Of a stretch of 64,000 nucleotides of DNA, positions 34,070-42,295 are shown piece by piece. Under the pieces are notes generated by a model. It made no database searches, had not been told where the DNA came from, and saw only the letters and a list, made by a program, of their open reading frames with translations. The stretch is from Hyphococcus sp. Lineage in GTDB: Bacteria > Pseudomonadota > Alphaproteobacteria > Caulobacterales > Parvularculaceae. The position numbers were made by a program, and so were the translations under genes. Where the stretch lies: NCBI GenBank assembly GCA_021604585.1, contig BQJG01000005.1:28842-92841 (forward strand), read 5' to 3'. The stretch's first letter is position 1; each line of letters begins with the position of its first letter.

Positions 34070-34336
34070 TTATCGGGTGCATTTGTTCATTGCAGCTTTA
34101 GCCTCATCAGAGGCCGCTTCATAACGTTCAGCAGGATCGGCAATTTCCCCGAGCGCCAGAAATTCATCGACGAGGTCATTCGCCTCGACTTCTTCTTCGA
34201 GACAAGTGCAGCCCGAAGTATCGCGCCCATCTGCCTCGAGCGCGGCGACACAAGCATCCGCCAGATCGCCTGAATGGGCCAACGAGATTGACGCGGCGGC
34301 AACAGCCGCAAACGCCAGTCCACTTTTCAACATCAT
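34070..34336 (-). CDS. Small Cys-rich secreted protein (paralogue 1)
   Basis: 88 residues. A signal peptide ends near SLAHSG (about residue 22). The acidic mature chain has four cysteines: ADACVAALEADGRDTSGCTCL and a final NKCTR. It aligns with the next gene over the C...D-x-SGC-x-CLEE...DEAKAAMNKC pattern, which points to a tandem duplication that has diverged. The 26-base gap to the second copy suggests one transcript. The function is unknown; a periplasmic or secreted binding role is a guess. Confidence 0.78.
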   Translation of the reverse strand: MMLKSGLAFAAVAAASISLAHSGDLADACVAALEADGRDTSGCTCLEEEVEANDLVDEFLALGEIADPAERYEAASDEAKAAMNKCTR

Positions 34337-34488
34337 CGAAAACCCCTGTTGCTTGACGCCCCTAAGCCCGCCTCAACGGGCATTACGCAACACAAGACGC
34401 CGGATGAATACGCCCAGCCGGTCGCGATCTGACCTTGAAGCGGGTCTGTGGTCAACTGAAGAACTGCTATTGCGAGCCTAGAGCGCGA

Positions 34489-35082
34489 CTAACCGCCGAG
34501 TGAGCCCTTGGTCGAGGGGGAGCCGCCATCGCTGCGCGGGTCAAGCTCCAGCGCTTCGCGAAAGGCGCGGGCAGTGGCCTTGAAACAGCTTTCGATGATG
34601 TGGTGCGTGTTCTCGCCATAAAGGTTTTCCACGTGCAGGCAGAGCCCGGCATTGGACGCAAAGGCGTGGAACCACTCCTTGAACAGTTCAGTGTCCATCT
34701 CGCCGATTTTCGGCCGCGCGAAAGTCACACGCCAGACGAGGTAAGGCCGCTTGGAAATATCGATCGCCGCCCGTGACAGGGTTTCGTCCATCGGAATATA
34801 GGCTGCGCCAAAACGGCGAATGCCATCACAGTCTCCCAGCGCTTTCGCTACCGCCCGGCCCATCACGATGCCGACATCCTCAACTGTGTGATGCATGTCG
34901 ATATGCAGATCGCCTTCGGCCCGCACTTTGAGATCAATCATGGCGTGCTTGGCGAACGCTTCAAGCATATGGTCAAAAAACCCGACGCCCGTTTCAATAT
35001 CATAGTCGCCTGAGCCATCGAGCTCGAGCGCCACAAAAATCTCTGTCTCCCGGGTTTTTCGTTCAACTGTCGCCGCCCGCAT
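34489..35082 (-). CDS. hisB: Imidazoleglycerol-phosphate dehydratase HisB
   Basis: 197 residues, the monofunctional form without the histidinol-phosphatase domain. Metal-binding motifs are GFFDHMLEAFAKHAMIDL, HIDMHHTVEDVGIVMG and the second-half LCLHVENLYGENTHHIIESC with FKATARAFREAL. It dehydrates IGP to imidazole acetol phosphate. The gene begins the minus-strand his cluster and is divergent from hslV across 120 bases; in many alphaproteobacteria hisB and hslVU are neighbours. Confidence 0.96.
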   Translation of the reverse strand: MRAATVERKTRETEIFVALELDGSGDYDIETGVGFFDHMLEAFAKHAMIDLKVRAEGDLHIDMHHTVEDVGIVMGRAVAKALGDCDGIRRFGAAYIPMDETLSRAAIDISKRPYLVWRVTFARPKIGEMDTELFKEWFHAFASNAGLCLHVENLYGENTHHIIESCFKATARAFREALELDPRSDGGSPSTKGSLGG

Positions 35083-35202
35083 CGCTGTCTCCTTTGACGA
35101 CCGCCGCCTGTGATGGCATGGAAGCGGCTCAGCGCCTTACTAGGCAAAAACCAGCGGCGCGTCCATGCCGGGCATGGGGCGCACAAACACAGAGCGAACG
35201 CC

Positions 35203-35748
35203 ATGAGCGAACAGTCAATGCACGGAACAACCATTCTTGCGGTTCGCCGGAACGGCGTTGTCTGCGTCGGCGGCGACGGACAGGTGAGTCTTGGCGCCAC
35301 CGTCGTGAAGGGCGATGCGCGAAAAGTGCGGCGGCTGGCCGGAAAGAAGGTCATTGCCGGCTTCGCCGGCGCAACTGCTGACGCGTTTACCTTGCTTGAA
35401 AGGCTCGAAGCCAAGCTGGAACAATATCCAGATCAGCTGACGCGCGCCTGCGTCGAGCTAGCCAAAGATTGGCGAACGGACCGTTATCTGCGCCGTCTGG
35501 AGGCGATGATGATCGTCGCCGATAAAGATGTAACGCTGACGCTTTCCGGCGCAGGCGATGTGCTTGAACCGCAATTTGGCGTCACCGGCATTGGTTCGGG
35601 CGGCGATTATGCCCGCGCCGCTGCGCGCGCCCTGATTGAGGAAACGGATCTCCCGGCGGAAGATATCGTACGCAAGGCGATGGCGGTCGCTGCTTCGATC
35701 TGCATTTATACAAATGACTCGCTGACAGTAGAGACCATCGCCTCATAG
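35203..35748 (+). CDS. hslV: ATP-dependent protease subunit HslV (ClpQ)
   Basis: 181 residues from the ATG at 35203. After removal of MSEQSMHG the mature chain starts TTILAVRRNGVVCVGGDGQV, with Thr1 as nucleophile and Asp in GGDGQ, followed by ARKVRRLAGKKVIAGFAGAT with the conserved lysine. It forms the proteolytic hexamer rings that pair with HslU. hslV and hslU normally adjoin; here a VPLPA-CTERM gene lies between them. Confidence 0.96.
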   Translation: MSEQSMHGTTILAVRRNGVVCVGGDGQVSLGATVVKGDARKVRRLAGKKVIAGFAGATADAFTLLERLEAKLEQYPDQLTRACVELAKDWRTDRYLRRLEAMMIVADKDVTLTLSGAGDVLEPQFGVTGIGSGGDYARAAARALIEETDLPAEDIVRKAMAVAASICIYTNDSLTVETIAS

Positions 35749-35960
35749 GCGCGCCAATCCGGGCCAGCGTTAAGTATCTTGGCGACAACAATCGCCTCAA
35801 AATCATACAGCTCTATTTCCTCGCCACGCCGCAGATTAACAATGCGTTTTACTACAGCGCTTGCGCTTAACCAAATAGCGTCCTGATTTTGCAGCATCGT
35901 CTCGCCATCCAAAATGCGATTCGCATTGCGAAATGAATTTACCCTATTTCTTGCATTCAA
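35706..35960 (-). CDS. Doubtful small unknown protein overlapping the hslV end
   Basis: A frame of 84 codons, or 63 from an internal ATG at 35897 that has GGATGG upstream. The product is balanced in composition (DAIWLSASAVVKRIVNLRRG, EEIELYDFEAIVVAKILNAG) and the part beyond hslV does not look like a shadow of another gene. It overlaps the 3' end of hslV by 43 bases on the opposite strand. No family recognised. It is the only candidate gene in the 307-base gap before the next VPLPA-CTERM gene. Confidence 0.3.
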   Translation of the reverse strand: MNARNRVNSFRNANRILDGETMLQNQDAIWLSASAVVKRIVNLRRGEEIELYDFEAIVVAKILNAGPDWRAYEAMVSTVSESFV

Positions 35961-36055
35961 AAGCTCATGTTGCGGCGCGCAATTCAGCAGTTGACGCGAA
36001 CATGCTTTCCGGGTTCGGAGTAATTTGAACTTTCTGTTGCGTATTGAGGATTTCC
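35749..36055. other. Gap between hslV and the second VPLPA-CTERM gene
   Basis: 307 bases, AT-richer than the surrounding genes. Apart from the doubtful minus-strand frame 35706-35960 it should hold the promoter of the VPLPA-CTERM gene. A short palindrome ATGCGATTCGCAT is at about 35914-35926. No tRNA, terminator or repeat is seen. Confidence 0.5.
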
Positions 36056-36742
36056 ATGAAGACCATCTTGGCTATCGCTGCGGCGGCCGCATTGAGTATT
36101 ACCAGCGCAAATGCGACGACTTTTTACACCACATCAGGCGGCTTTGCTGCAAACGGCACCGGCGGCGGCACCAGCGCTGGCGCGGGTTTCCAGCAATACA
36201 CCATTGACGGCCTCGTGCTCACCGTAACAGGCGGGCTCTATACTGACACAGCTTCCGCTGGCGGCGCTGTCGTGACACCTGGGCTCTATGACGCCGAGCC
36301 GCGGGTGTGGTCTCCAGGAACCGGCCTCGACCATGATGGCGGCGGCGGCTTGAGCAATGATGACGATCACCAGGTGGATGGCGACGGCGGGAACGAGGTC
36401 TTGATCCTTCATTTCAATCAACAAGTTCAATTGGCTTCCGCGCTATTTTCTTATGTCGGCTCCAATGATGATTTCGATTTCTTCGCTGACACAAATGGCG
36501 ACGGTATTCTCGAGCGTCTTGCACAGGACATCGACATTCCAGGTTCTAATCTCGCCAGCCTGATGTCCTTCAATGTGGTCAGCAATTATTTCGGCATTGG
36601 CGCGAGCGGATATAATGACGAGTGGAAATTGAAAGCGATCACAGCCATCCCGGTTTCCGACGTGCCGCTGCCGGCGGCGTTGCCGTTGTTCTTGGCGGGG
36701 CTTGCGGGCTTTGGCTTTGCTAGCCGTAAAATTCGCACATAA
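36056..36742 (+). CDS. Second VPLPA-CTERM sorted exported protein
   Basis: 228 residues from the ATG at 36056 (GAGG upstream). A signal peptide MKTILAIAAAAALSITSANA is cleaved before TTFYT. The mature part is Gly/Asp-rich and beta-type, with calcium-binding-like DTNGDGILE and ASALFSYVGSNDDFDFF in the centre. The C-terminus has the sorting signal DVPLPAALPLFLAGLAGFGF then ASRKIRT. It resembles the protein encoded at 15959-16666 in plan and tail. It sits between hslV and hslU and has its own terminator. Confidence 0.88.
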   Translation: MKTILAIAAAAALSITSANATTFYTTSGGFAANGTGGGTSAGAGFQQYTIDGLVLTVTGGLYTDTASAGGAVVTPGLYDAEPRVWSPGTGLDHDGGGGLSNDDDHQVDGDGGNEVLILHFNQQVQLASALFSYVGSNDDFDFFADTNGDGILERLAQDIDIPGSNLASLMSFNVVSNYFGIGASGYNDEWKLKAITAIPVSDVPLPAALPLFLAGLAGFGFASRKIRT

Positions 36743-36769
36743 CGCATTCGACGTTGCGTCGTGGGGGTG

Positions 36770-36796
36770 GGGCGCCCGGTTTGGGCGCCCTTTTTT
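36770..36796 (+). terminator. Rho-independent terminator after second VPLPA-CTERM gene
   Basis: GGGCGCCC (36770-36777) and GGGCGCCC (36783-36790) pair around GGTTT, followed by TTTTTT. It closes the unit before hslU, so hslU must have its own promoter. Confidence 0.9.
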
Positions 36797-36892
36797 ATGC
36801 CCCGCCCTTGTAGCTCTGGTTGGCGGGATTGCGATTTGCGCCCGAGCGACTATGTCAGGGCGGTGTTTCCCTAACGAGCTTATTTTACGTAC

Positions 36893-38200
36893 ATGTCAGA
36901 CTTTTCTCCCCGCGAAATCGTATCCGAACTTGACCGCTACATCGTTGGCCAGAAGGCGGCCAAACGCGCTGTCGCCATCGCCTTGCGCAATCGCTGGCGC
37001 CGCCGCCGCGTAGAGGGGCCGCTGCGCGAAGAGATTACGCCGAAAAATATCCTGATGATCGGGCCGACAGGCGTTGGGAAAACCGAAATCTCTCGCCGTC
37101 TCGCCAAGCTTGCCGGCGCGCCTTTTTTAAAGGTGGAAGCGACCAAATTCACCGAAGTTGGATATGTCGGGCGCGATGTCGATTCCATCGTCCGTGATCT
37201 GACGGAAATCGCTGTCGGCCTCATTCGCGAAAAGAAACGCGAGGACGTTAAGGCCGCAGCGCAAACCGCCGCCGAAGAGCGTGTCCTGAATGCGCTTGTT
37301 GGCGAGCATGGCGGAGAAACGGCGCGGGAAGCGTTTCGCAAAAAGCTGCATAATGGCGAACTTGATGACCGCGAAGTCGAGATAGAACTGCGCGAGACGC
37401 AAGGCGGATCGCCCATGATGGAGATCCCGGGCATGCCCGGTTCGCAGATGGGCATGATCAATCTCTCCGACATGCTCGGCAAAGCTTTCCAGGGACCAAA
37501 ATCCAAACGCCGCGTGAAAATCAAAGACGCCTATGAACCGCTTATCGCCGAAGAGGCGGATCAACTCATGGATGATGATGCGATCGGGAGAGAAGCCGTC
37601 GACCTCGCTGAAAATGACGGCATCGTTTTCCTCGATGAGATCGACAAAATCGCGCGAAGCTCCGATCGCGCCAGCGCCGACATATCTCGCGAGGGAGTTC
37701 AACGTGATTTGTTGCCGCTGATCGAAGGCGCAACCGTGGCGACCAAATACGGGCCAGTGAAAACCGACCATATGCTGTTTATCGCGTCAGGCGCCTTCCA
37801 CCTTTCAAAGCCCTCGGACTTGTTGCCCGAGCTGCAAGGGCGCTTACCGATACGGGTCGAACTGGATGCGCTGTCCCGCGACGATCTCCGCCGCATTCTA
37901 ACCGAGCCGGAAGCGAGCCTGATCAAGCAATATGCAGCCTTGCTCCAGACGGAAGGCGTTTCACTCTCTTTCACCGAAGACGCGCTCGATGCGCTTGCTG
38001 ATGCGGCCGCAGAGGTGAATGCAGGGGTAGAGAATATCGGCGCCAGGCGTCTGGCCACTATCATGGAAACGGTGCTGGACGAGATTTCCTTCTCTGCGGC
38101 GGATAGGAACGGGGAGGCCGTATCCGTTGATCGGACCTTTGTTGAAGCCCGATTGGGGGACATCGCCAAAAACGCCGATTTGTCCAAGTATATCCTATAG
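36893..38200 (+). CDS. hslU: ATP-dependent protease ATPase subunit HslU (ClpY)
   Basis: 435 residues. AAA+ unfoldase: EIVSELDRYIVGQKAAKRAV at the start, Walker A GPTGVGKTEISRRL, the pore GYVGRD motif, an intermediate I domain (about 110-245), Walker B IVFLDEIDKIA, sensor I, and the C-terminal NIGARRLATIMETVLDEISF with terminal LSKYIL that inserts into HslV. It feeds unfolded proteins to HslV. A terminator upstream separates it from hslV and the VPLPA-CTERM gene. Confidence 0.97.
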   Translation: MSDFSPREIVSELDRYIVGQKAAKRAVAIALRNRWRRRRVEGPLREEITPKNILMIGPTGVGKTEISRRLAKLAGAPFLKVEATKFTEVGYVGRDVDSIVRDLTEIAVGLIREKKREDVKAAAQTAAEERVLNALVGEHGGETAREAFRKKLHNGELDDREVEIELRETQGGSPMMEIPGMPGSQMGMINLSDMLGKAFQGPKSKRRVKIKDAYEPLIAEEADQLMDDDAIGREAVDLAENDGIVFLDEIDKIARSSDRASADISREGVQRDLLPLIEGATVATKYGPVKTDHMLFIASGAFHLSKPSDLLPELQGRLPIRVELDALSRDDLRRILTEPEASLIKQYAALLQTEGVSLSFTEDALDALADAAAEVNAGVENIGARRLATIMETVLDEISFSAADRNGEAVSVDRTFVEARLGDIAKNADLSKYIL

Positions 38201-38358
38201 TTAAAGTGCCCCCTTTCGAATTCGAAACGTTCTGCAATTGCTCACGAAGACGGCCCCCGCCGGAACTTCAGATGGCGGTTTTCAGTCACAGAGGGCCAAA
38301 ACCGCACGAATCCGCGCCAATAGCGGGGTTGTTCGATAAATGCGGGCTTTCACGATGC

Positions 38359-38373
38359 TTAATGACAGGTTAA
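38359..38373 (+). promoter_or_regulatory. CtrA binding box (TTAA-N7-TTAA)
   Basis: TTAATGACAGGTTAA is a perfect match to the CtrA consensus TTAA-N7-TTAA known from Caulobacter and other alphaproteobacteria. It ends 38 bases before the ATG at 38412, a place expected for promoter control. The window also encodes CckA, the kinase on top of the CtrA pathway. Upstream lie an inverted repeat GCGGTTTT/AAAACCGC (38275-38282 with 38298-38305) and a palindrome TTCGAATTCGAA (38215-38226). Confidence 0.6.
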
Positions 38374-38411
38374 TCTGTTTCCTCTTGAGGGAGTAGGAGC
38401 GGGGATTGGTC

Positions 38412-40274
38412 ATGGCGGACGGCGCAACGCGACCTTGGAAGCGGCGGACCATGATGTCTTTCGCCGAGGATGCAGACCCGCGGTATTCGGAGAAATCACC
38501 GGAAACCACCGTTTCAACTGAAATCGACAAAGGCAAAAAGCGCCCGCGCGTCGCCTTTACAGGCGAGGAGTGGGGGTTTGGCTATCAGGCAACGCGCGTC
38601 TTCCTCAATCGCGCCCGCGACCGCAAAACCGTTCCCGATGGCGGCTTGAGTTCTCTCGGCGCCAGGATCGAGCGCGAGTTCGACGCGGCGACGAAAAACA
38701 GCCGGTTTGATTACAATCATTCCGTCACACAGCCATTGCGCACCAAGGAACAGTCTTTGATGGCGGTGAAACAGGAAACCGCCGACTTTGCGGTTGTTCC
38801 GTTTTACCATCCGTATACGGGCTATGACTTTGAAACGCTCCGCTCCATGGCGGGGCTGTTCACGGTGCTGGGCGTCGAACAGATTGAGGCGACCGATAAT
38901 CTCTGCCTCGCTGTGCATGAATCGCAATTATATGACCTCATCCAGTCCTCGCATCCCGGCACTGGCTTTTCCGCGCTTCAACGGCGCTTCCGCAAGAGCT
39001 GGGGACTGATTGATTCCGAGAGCGGCAATGCGCCCTCCGGGCAATATGACCTCGAGATGCCGCGCGCCGGGCTGCCGATCGATATGTCGGATCAAAAACT
39101 AATCCGTGATCGGATCGATGTTGTCTTCGCCGGTCCGGAGGCGCAAAACCGTTGCAAGTCCAAGCTCGACGGATTGCGCGCCATTGGCGTCGAAGTCCGC
39201 GAGACCGCCAAGCTGGTTGAGCCGCACCGCGAACTTGCAAAGCTTGCCCGCGCCACAGTGAATACAAATCGCCAGACCAACACCATGTTCGATCCGGTGA
39301 GCGGCGAGACGCGGTTTTATTCCACGCTCGGAGCGGAGACGCAGGGCACAAGCCTGTTCGCCATGGTGCTTCCCTACGAAGTCGCCATGCGGTCATCAGA
39401 CTATGTCATCATTGACGACAATATTGACGATGCGCCGCCGACGAAAACTCGCTTCATGGTCGTGGAAAACAATCCCGATCCGACGCTGTTTGAAGACAAG
39501 TACCGCACCACTGACGCCAAGACGGCTTTCTGGGTGAAGCGCCTGCAAAACGTTGCGCACCCTCAGCTTGATTTCCCGGCGGGGCTGATGCGTTTTCTCG
39601 GCTATGGCGCCGGCAGCGTAGCGATTGCGCTCACGGCACTTGGCGCCTTCGGAATCTATAATTCTCTTCCGTTGCCCATGAGCAATGTCGAGACTTTGCC
39701 ATGGCTTTCGCAATTGACGGCCAGCAGCGCATTGGCGATTGGCGCCGCGATTGGCTTGCTCGCCTGGGTTTTGCTGTCAGTGCAAAGTCGCGGCCGCAAT
39801 GGCGTACGCATGCTGCTGCGCTTCCGCCGTGATGGCGGGGCGGCGTCGCTCGGAGACGTTGAAAACTTCCTGCGCAATTACGGCGTTCGGCACTCAGTCG
39901 TGCGCATGGGTGAAGACAGCGAAGATGATCGCCCGGCGCCGGTTGTGCTTGATGTAGAATTCGATCCGGACGATTTCTCCTACGGTCCCTTCGCTATGAT
40001 AACCCGGCGCCTGCGCGGCTCCGTCGTCAACGGCGCGTTGAAGAAGGTTTTCCAGCGCTGGAAAAATCGCGGCGTCACCGTGCTGGCGGCGATGCCATAT
40101 GAAACCGCACAACTGCCGCGTCATCGTCCGCGCCGCTGGTGGAATGAAGCTGTCGGCTCTTGGGCTGCGGACTTCACAGAGACGATGTTTATTCGCCTGT
40201 CGCGGATTCTCTTTTTCTATGTGATCCCGGCGGCGGCCATTGTGTTCCTGATGATCCGTCTGTTGAACGGCTAA
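38412..40274 (+). CDS. Membrane protein with prephenate-dehydratase-like N-terminal domain
   Basis: 620 residues from the ATG at 38412. Residues 45-360 resemble a prephenate dehydratase: RVAFTGEEWGFGYQATRVFL at the start, QETADFAVVPFYHPYTGYDF where PDT has its IENS motif, and at 344-352 TKTRFMVVEN, like the PDT TRF motif. An inserted, longer middle and loss of the IENS residues argue against the usual reaction. Two membrane helices follow (about 401-422 and 437-458), a soluble domain (about 465-590), and a last helix (598-618). It has a CtrA box upstream. It may bind a small molecule as a receptor; this is inference. Confidence 0.6.
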   Translation: MADGATRPWKRRTMMSFAEDADPRYSEKSPETTVSTEIDKGKKRPRVAFTGEEWGFGYQATRVFLNRARDRKTVPDGGLSSLGARIEREFDAATKNSRFDYNHSVTQPLRTKEQSLMAVKQETADFAVVPFYHPYTGYDFETLRSMAGLFTVLGVEQIEATDNLCLAVHESQLYDLIQSSHPGTGFSALQRRFRKSWGLIDSESGNAPSGQYDLEMPRAGLPIDMSDQKLIRDRIDVVFAGPEAQNRCKSKLDGLRAIGVEVRETAKLVEPHRELAKLARATVNTNRQTNTMFDPVSGETRFYSTLGAETQGTSLFAMVLPYEVAMRSSDYVIIDDNIDDAPPTKTRFMVVENNPDPTLFEDKYRTTDAKTAFWVKRLQNVAHPQLDFPAGLMRFLGYGAGSVAIALTALGAFGIYNSLPLPMSNVETLPWLSQLTASSALAIGAAIGLLAWVLLSVQSRGRNGVRMLLRFRRDGGAASLGDVENFLRNYGVRHSVVRMGEDSEDDRPAPVVLDVEFDPDDFSYGPFAMITRRLRGSVVNGALKKVFQRWKNRGVTVLAAMPYETAQLPRHRPRRWWNEAVGSWAADFTETMFIRLSRILFFYVIPAAAIVFLMIRLLNG

Positions 40275-40290
40275 CGCCGATCCGGTTCGT

Positions 40291-40881
40291 TCAACGTTTC
40301 AGGAAGATGTAAAAAGCGCCGGCGCCGCCATGTCGCTGATGCGCAGGGCTCGCCCGCGAGATATAGCGGCGCAGCGCTGCATCCTCCAGCCATTCGGCAA
40401 ATCGCGCGCGCAGAACGCCCCTGCCAACACCGCTATGGGTCTGGCCACTGGCATGTTCCGAGAGGCTGGGAGCGCCTTTGCCCGTGATCACCAAGACACA
40501 GCGCGCGCCATGGGCGTGAGCGTCCGCCACGAAGCGCAGGAGGGCGCTATGGGCCGTGCGTTGGGTATGCCCATGCAGGTCCAGCACCGCGTCCACAGGC
40601 AGCCTGCCGCGGCCGGCAAGGCGCTCAAGGCGCGGATCGCCAGCGCCAAAGGGATGTTCGCTCCGCCGGGTCAGTGCGCGTGACTCCTGTACAGGCGCCT
40701 GATGCCGCTGAGGCAATAACCCGGGCGGAGATTTTGTGCTGGCGCTGGTTGCTATAGATGGTTGTGGGGGCGAAACGAGCCTTTCTGAAAAAGATCTTTT
40801 CTTCCGGAAAGGCGCAACATCTCGCATGGCCTTGCGCCACAACGCTTCTTCTTCCGGCGAAAGACCGCGCCGCCGGCTCAC
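40291..40881 (-). CDS. Smr-domain protein
   Basis: 196 residues, GTG start overlapping the mltA stop (GTGA). The N-terminal half is charged and Pro-rich; the C-terminal half (about 100-196) is an Smr domain with LDLHGHTQRTAHSALLRFVA, CVLVITGKGAPS and GVGRGVLRARFAEWL, the LDxHG and TGxG motifs. Smr domains nick DNA or RNA (MutS2-type). This Smr-mltA-timA order, opposite fxsA-secB, is common in alphaproteobacteria. Confidence 0.9.
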   Translation of the reverse strand: MSRRRGLSPEEEALWRKAMRDVAPFRKKRSFSERLVSPPQPSIATSASTKSPPGLLPQRHQAPVQESRALTRRSEHPFGAGDPRLERLAGRGRLPVDAVLDLHGHTQRTAHSALLRFVADAHAHGARCVLVITGKGAPSLSEHASGQTHSGVGRGVLRARFAEWLEDAALRRYISRASPAHQRHGGAGAFYIFLKR

Positions 40882-42248
40882 GGTTTGGTCCGGCCGGATA
40901 AGCGCTCCGGAAGGCGCTCGGCGAGGCGCCGGGGAAGCAGCACAACCATCCGTCCTCTGGCGTTCATCGCGCCCGCAATGGCGCCGGCTTGCTCGCCGGC
41001 CCCCCAGAAGAAATCGCCACGCACCGGCCCGCGAATAGCGCCGCCCGTATCCTGCGCAATCATCAGCCGCCGGATTGGCCCATCGCCATTGCCGGCGACC
41101 GGTTCGATCTCGACCCAGACCGGCGCACCGAGCGTATGGTACCGCCGGTCCACTGCGAGAGAGCGCCCGGGGGTAAGCGGCGCGCCCTGCGCGCCTAAAG
41201 GACCGAGTTCCGGCGCAATTTCGTCCAGCGTGGTGAAATAGACATAAGAGGCGTTGGCGGCCCGCAGCGCCTGCGCGTCTTCGGGGGGCGCGGTCTCAAG
41301 CCAGCTGCGGATCGATTGCATGGTGACCGCTTCGAGCGGCATGAGCTGACGCTGCACCATGACCTTTCCGATGGCCGTATAGGCGTGTCCGTTTTGCGCC
41401 GCGTAACCGACGCGGAGATCGCCGCCATCGTCAAACTCCAGCCGTCCCGACCCTTGTATCTGCAAAAAGAACAGATCGTTTGGATCAAGCCATGCAAGCG
41501 GCGTTGCGTTGTGTGTTTTCCGTCCTTCAATCGCCGCACGATCATCATAGGGCGTCAAGCGGCCATCTTTGACGCGGCCAGCGATACGCTCTCCCTTCAA
41601 GTTGTCGCGAAACAACCCCAGGTCCACTTCGACAAGATCGTCAGGACGCGGAAGAACCGGCGCAGAACGTTCCGCCGTCGCTTGGCGCGAAGCGCGATAA
41701 ACGGGCTCAAAATATCCCGTGAACACGCCTTGTGTCTCCACTCTCGGCGCGGCGCGGCGGGCGCGCCCATTGGGAAGCGGCGCGCGTGCGGACGCAATTT
41801 CTACCGGCTGAAAATGAAATTCAAAGAATGCCCTTAGCGCCCCGCGGCGCCCGCCCGGATCGGAATAGGCGCTCACCAGCAATGCGCGCGCTTCTGCGCA
41901 AGGGCGCAACCAATCAGCCACAGAGCCGCCAAGGCTGAGGCCGGGCGCATCTATGCCGAGATTTTCCAGCGGATTGGCGGCGGCCTCAGGCGGGCTTGCC
42001 TCAAACCGCTGGCATGAGCGGACAAAGGCTTCAAGCGCGGGCCCAGGGTCATCCAGCCGCCAGCCATTCAAATCATCATAGGCGACGAACCGAAAATCGA
42101 GGACCGGCGGACCAAAATCCTTGTCGTCGAATTTGCGTGTGTAATAGGGGGGCCAGACGCCTGAGAAAACAAGTGCTGCTGCGAGCGCCGCAATGATGAT
42201 GGCGCCAGTTAAAAACAGGCGCAAAACCGTGGCGGATGAGGCCTTCAT
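40878..42248 (-). CDS. mltA: Membrane-bound lytic murein transglycosylase A
   Basis: 456 residues. An N-terminal membrane helix (about 8-28) anchors it. The MltA domain begins near TQGVFTGYFEPVYRASRQAT and includes LFFLQIQGSGRLEFDDGGDL and RVGYAAQNGHAYTAIGKVMV. The C-terminal 3D domain has LMIAQDTGGAIRGPVRGDFF and WGAGEQAGAIAGAMNARGRM with the catalytic aspartate. It cuts peptidoglycan strands to 1,6-anhydro muropeptides. Unlike E. coli MltA there is no lipobox. The stop overlaps the smr start. Confidence 0.94.
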   Translation of the reverse strand: MKASSATVLRLFLTGAIIIAALAAALVFSGVWPPYYTRKFDDKDFGPPVLDFRFVAYDDLNGWRLDDPGPALEAFVRSCQRFEASPPEAAANPLENLGIDAPGLSLGGSVADWLRPCAEARALLVSAYSDPGGRRGALRAFFEFHFQPVEIASARAPLPNGRARRAAPRVETQGVFTGYFEPVYRASRQATAERSAPVLPRPDDLVEVDLGLFRDNLKGERIAGRVKDGRLTPYDDRAAIEGRKTHNATPLAWLDPNDLFFLQIQGSGRLEFDDGGDLRVGYAAQNGHAYTAIGKVMVQRQLMPLEAVTMQSIRSWLETAPPEDAQALRAANASYVYFTTLDEIAPELGPLGAQGAPLTPGRSLAVDRRYHTLGAPVWVEIEPVAGNGDGPIRRLMIAQDTGGAIRGPVRGDFFWGAGEQAGAIAGAMNARGRMVVLLPRRLAERLPERLSGRTKP

Positions 42249-42295
42249 TCGTCACTCATGGAGGAGGGCGCTCCGTCTTGCCTGCGCCTTTGGTT

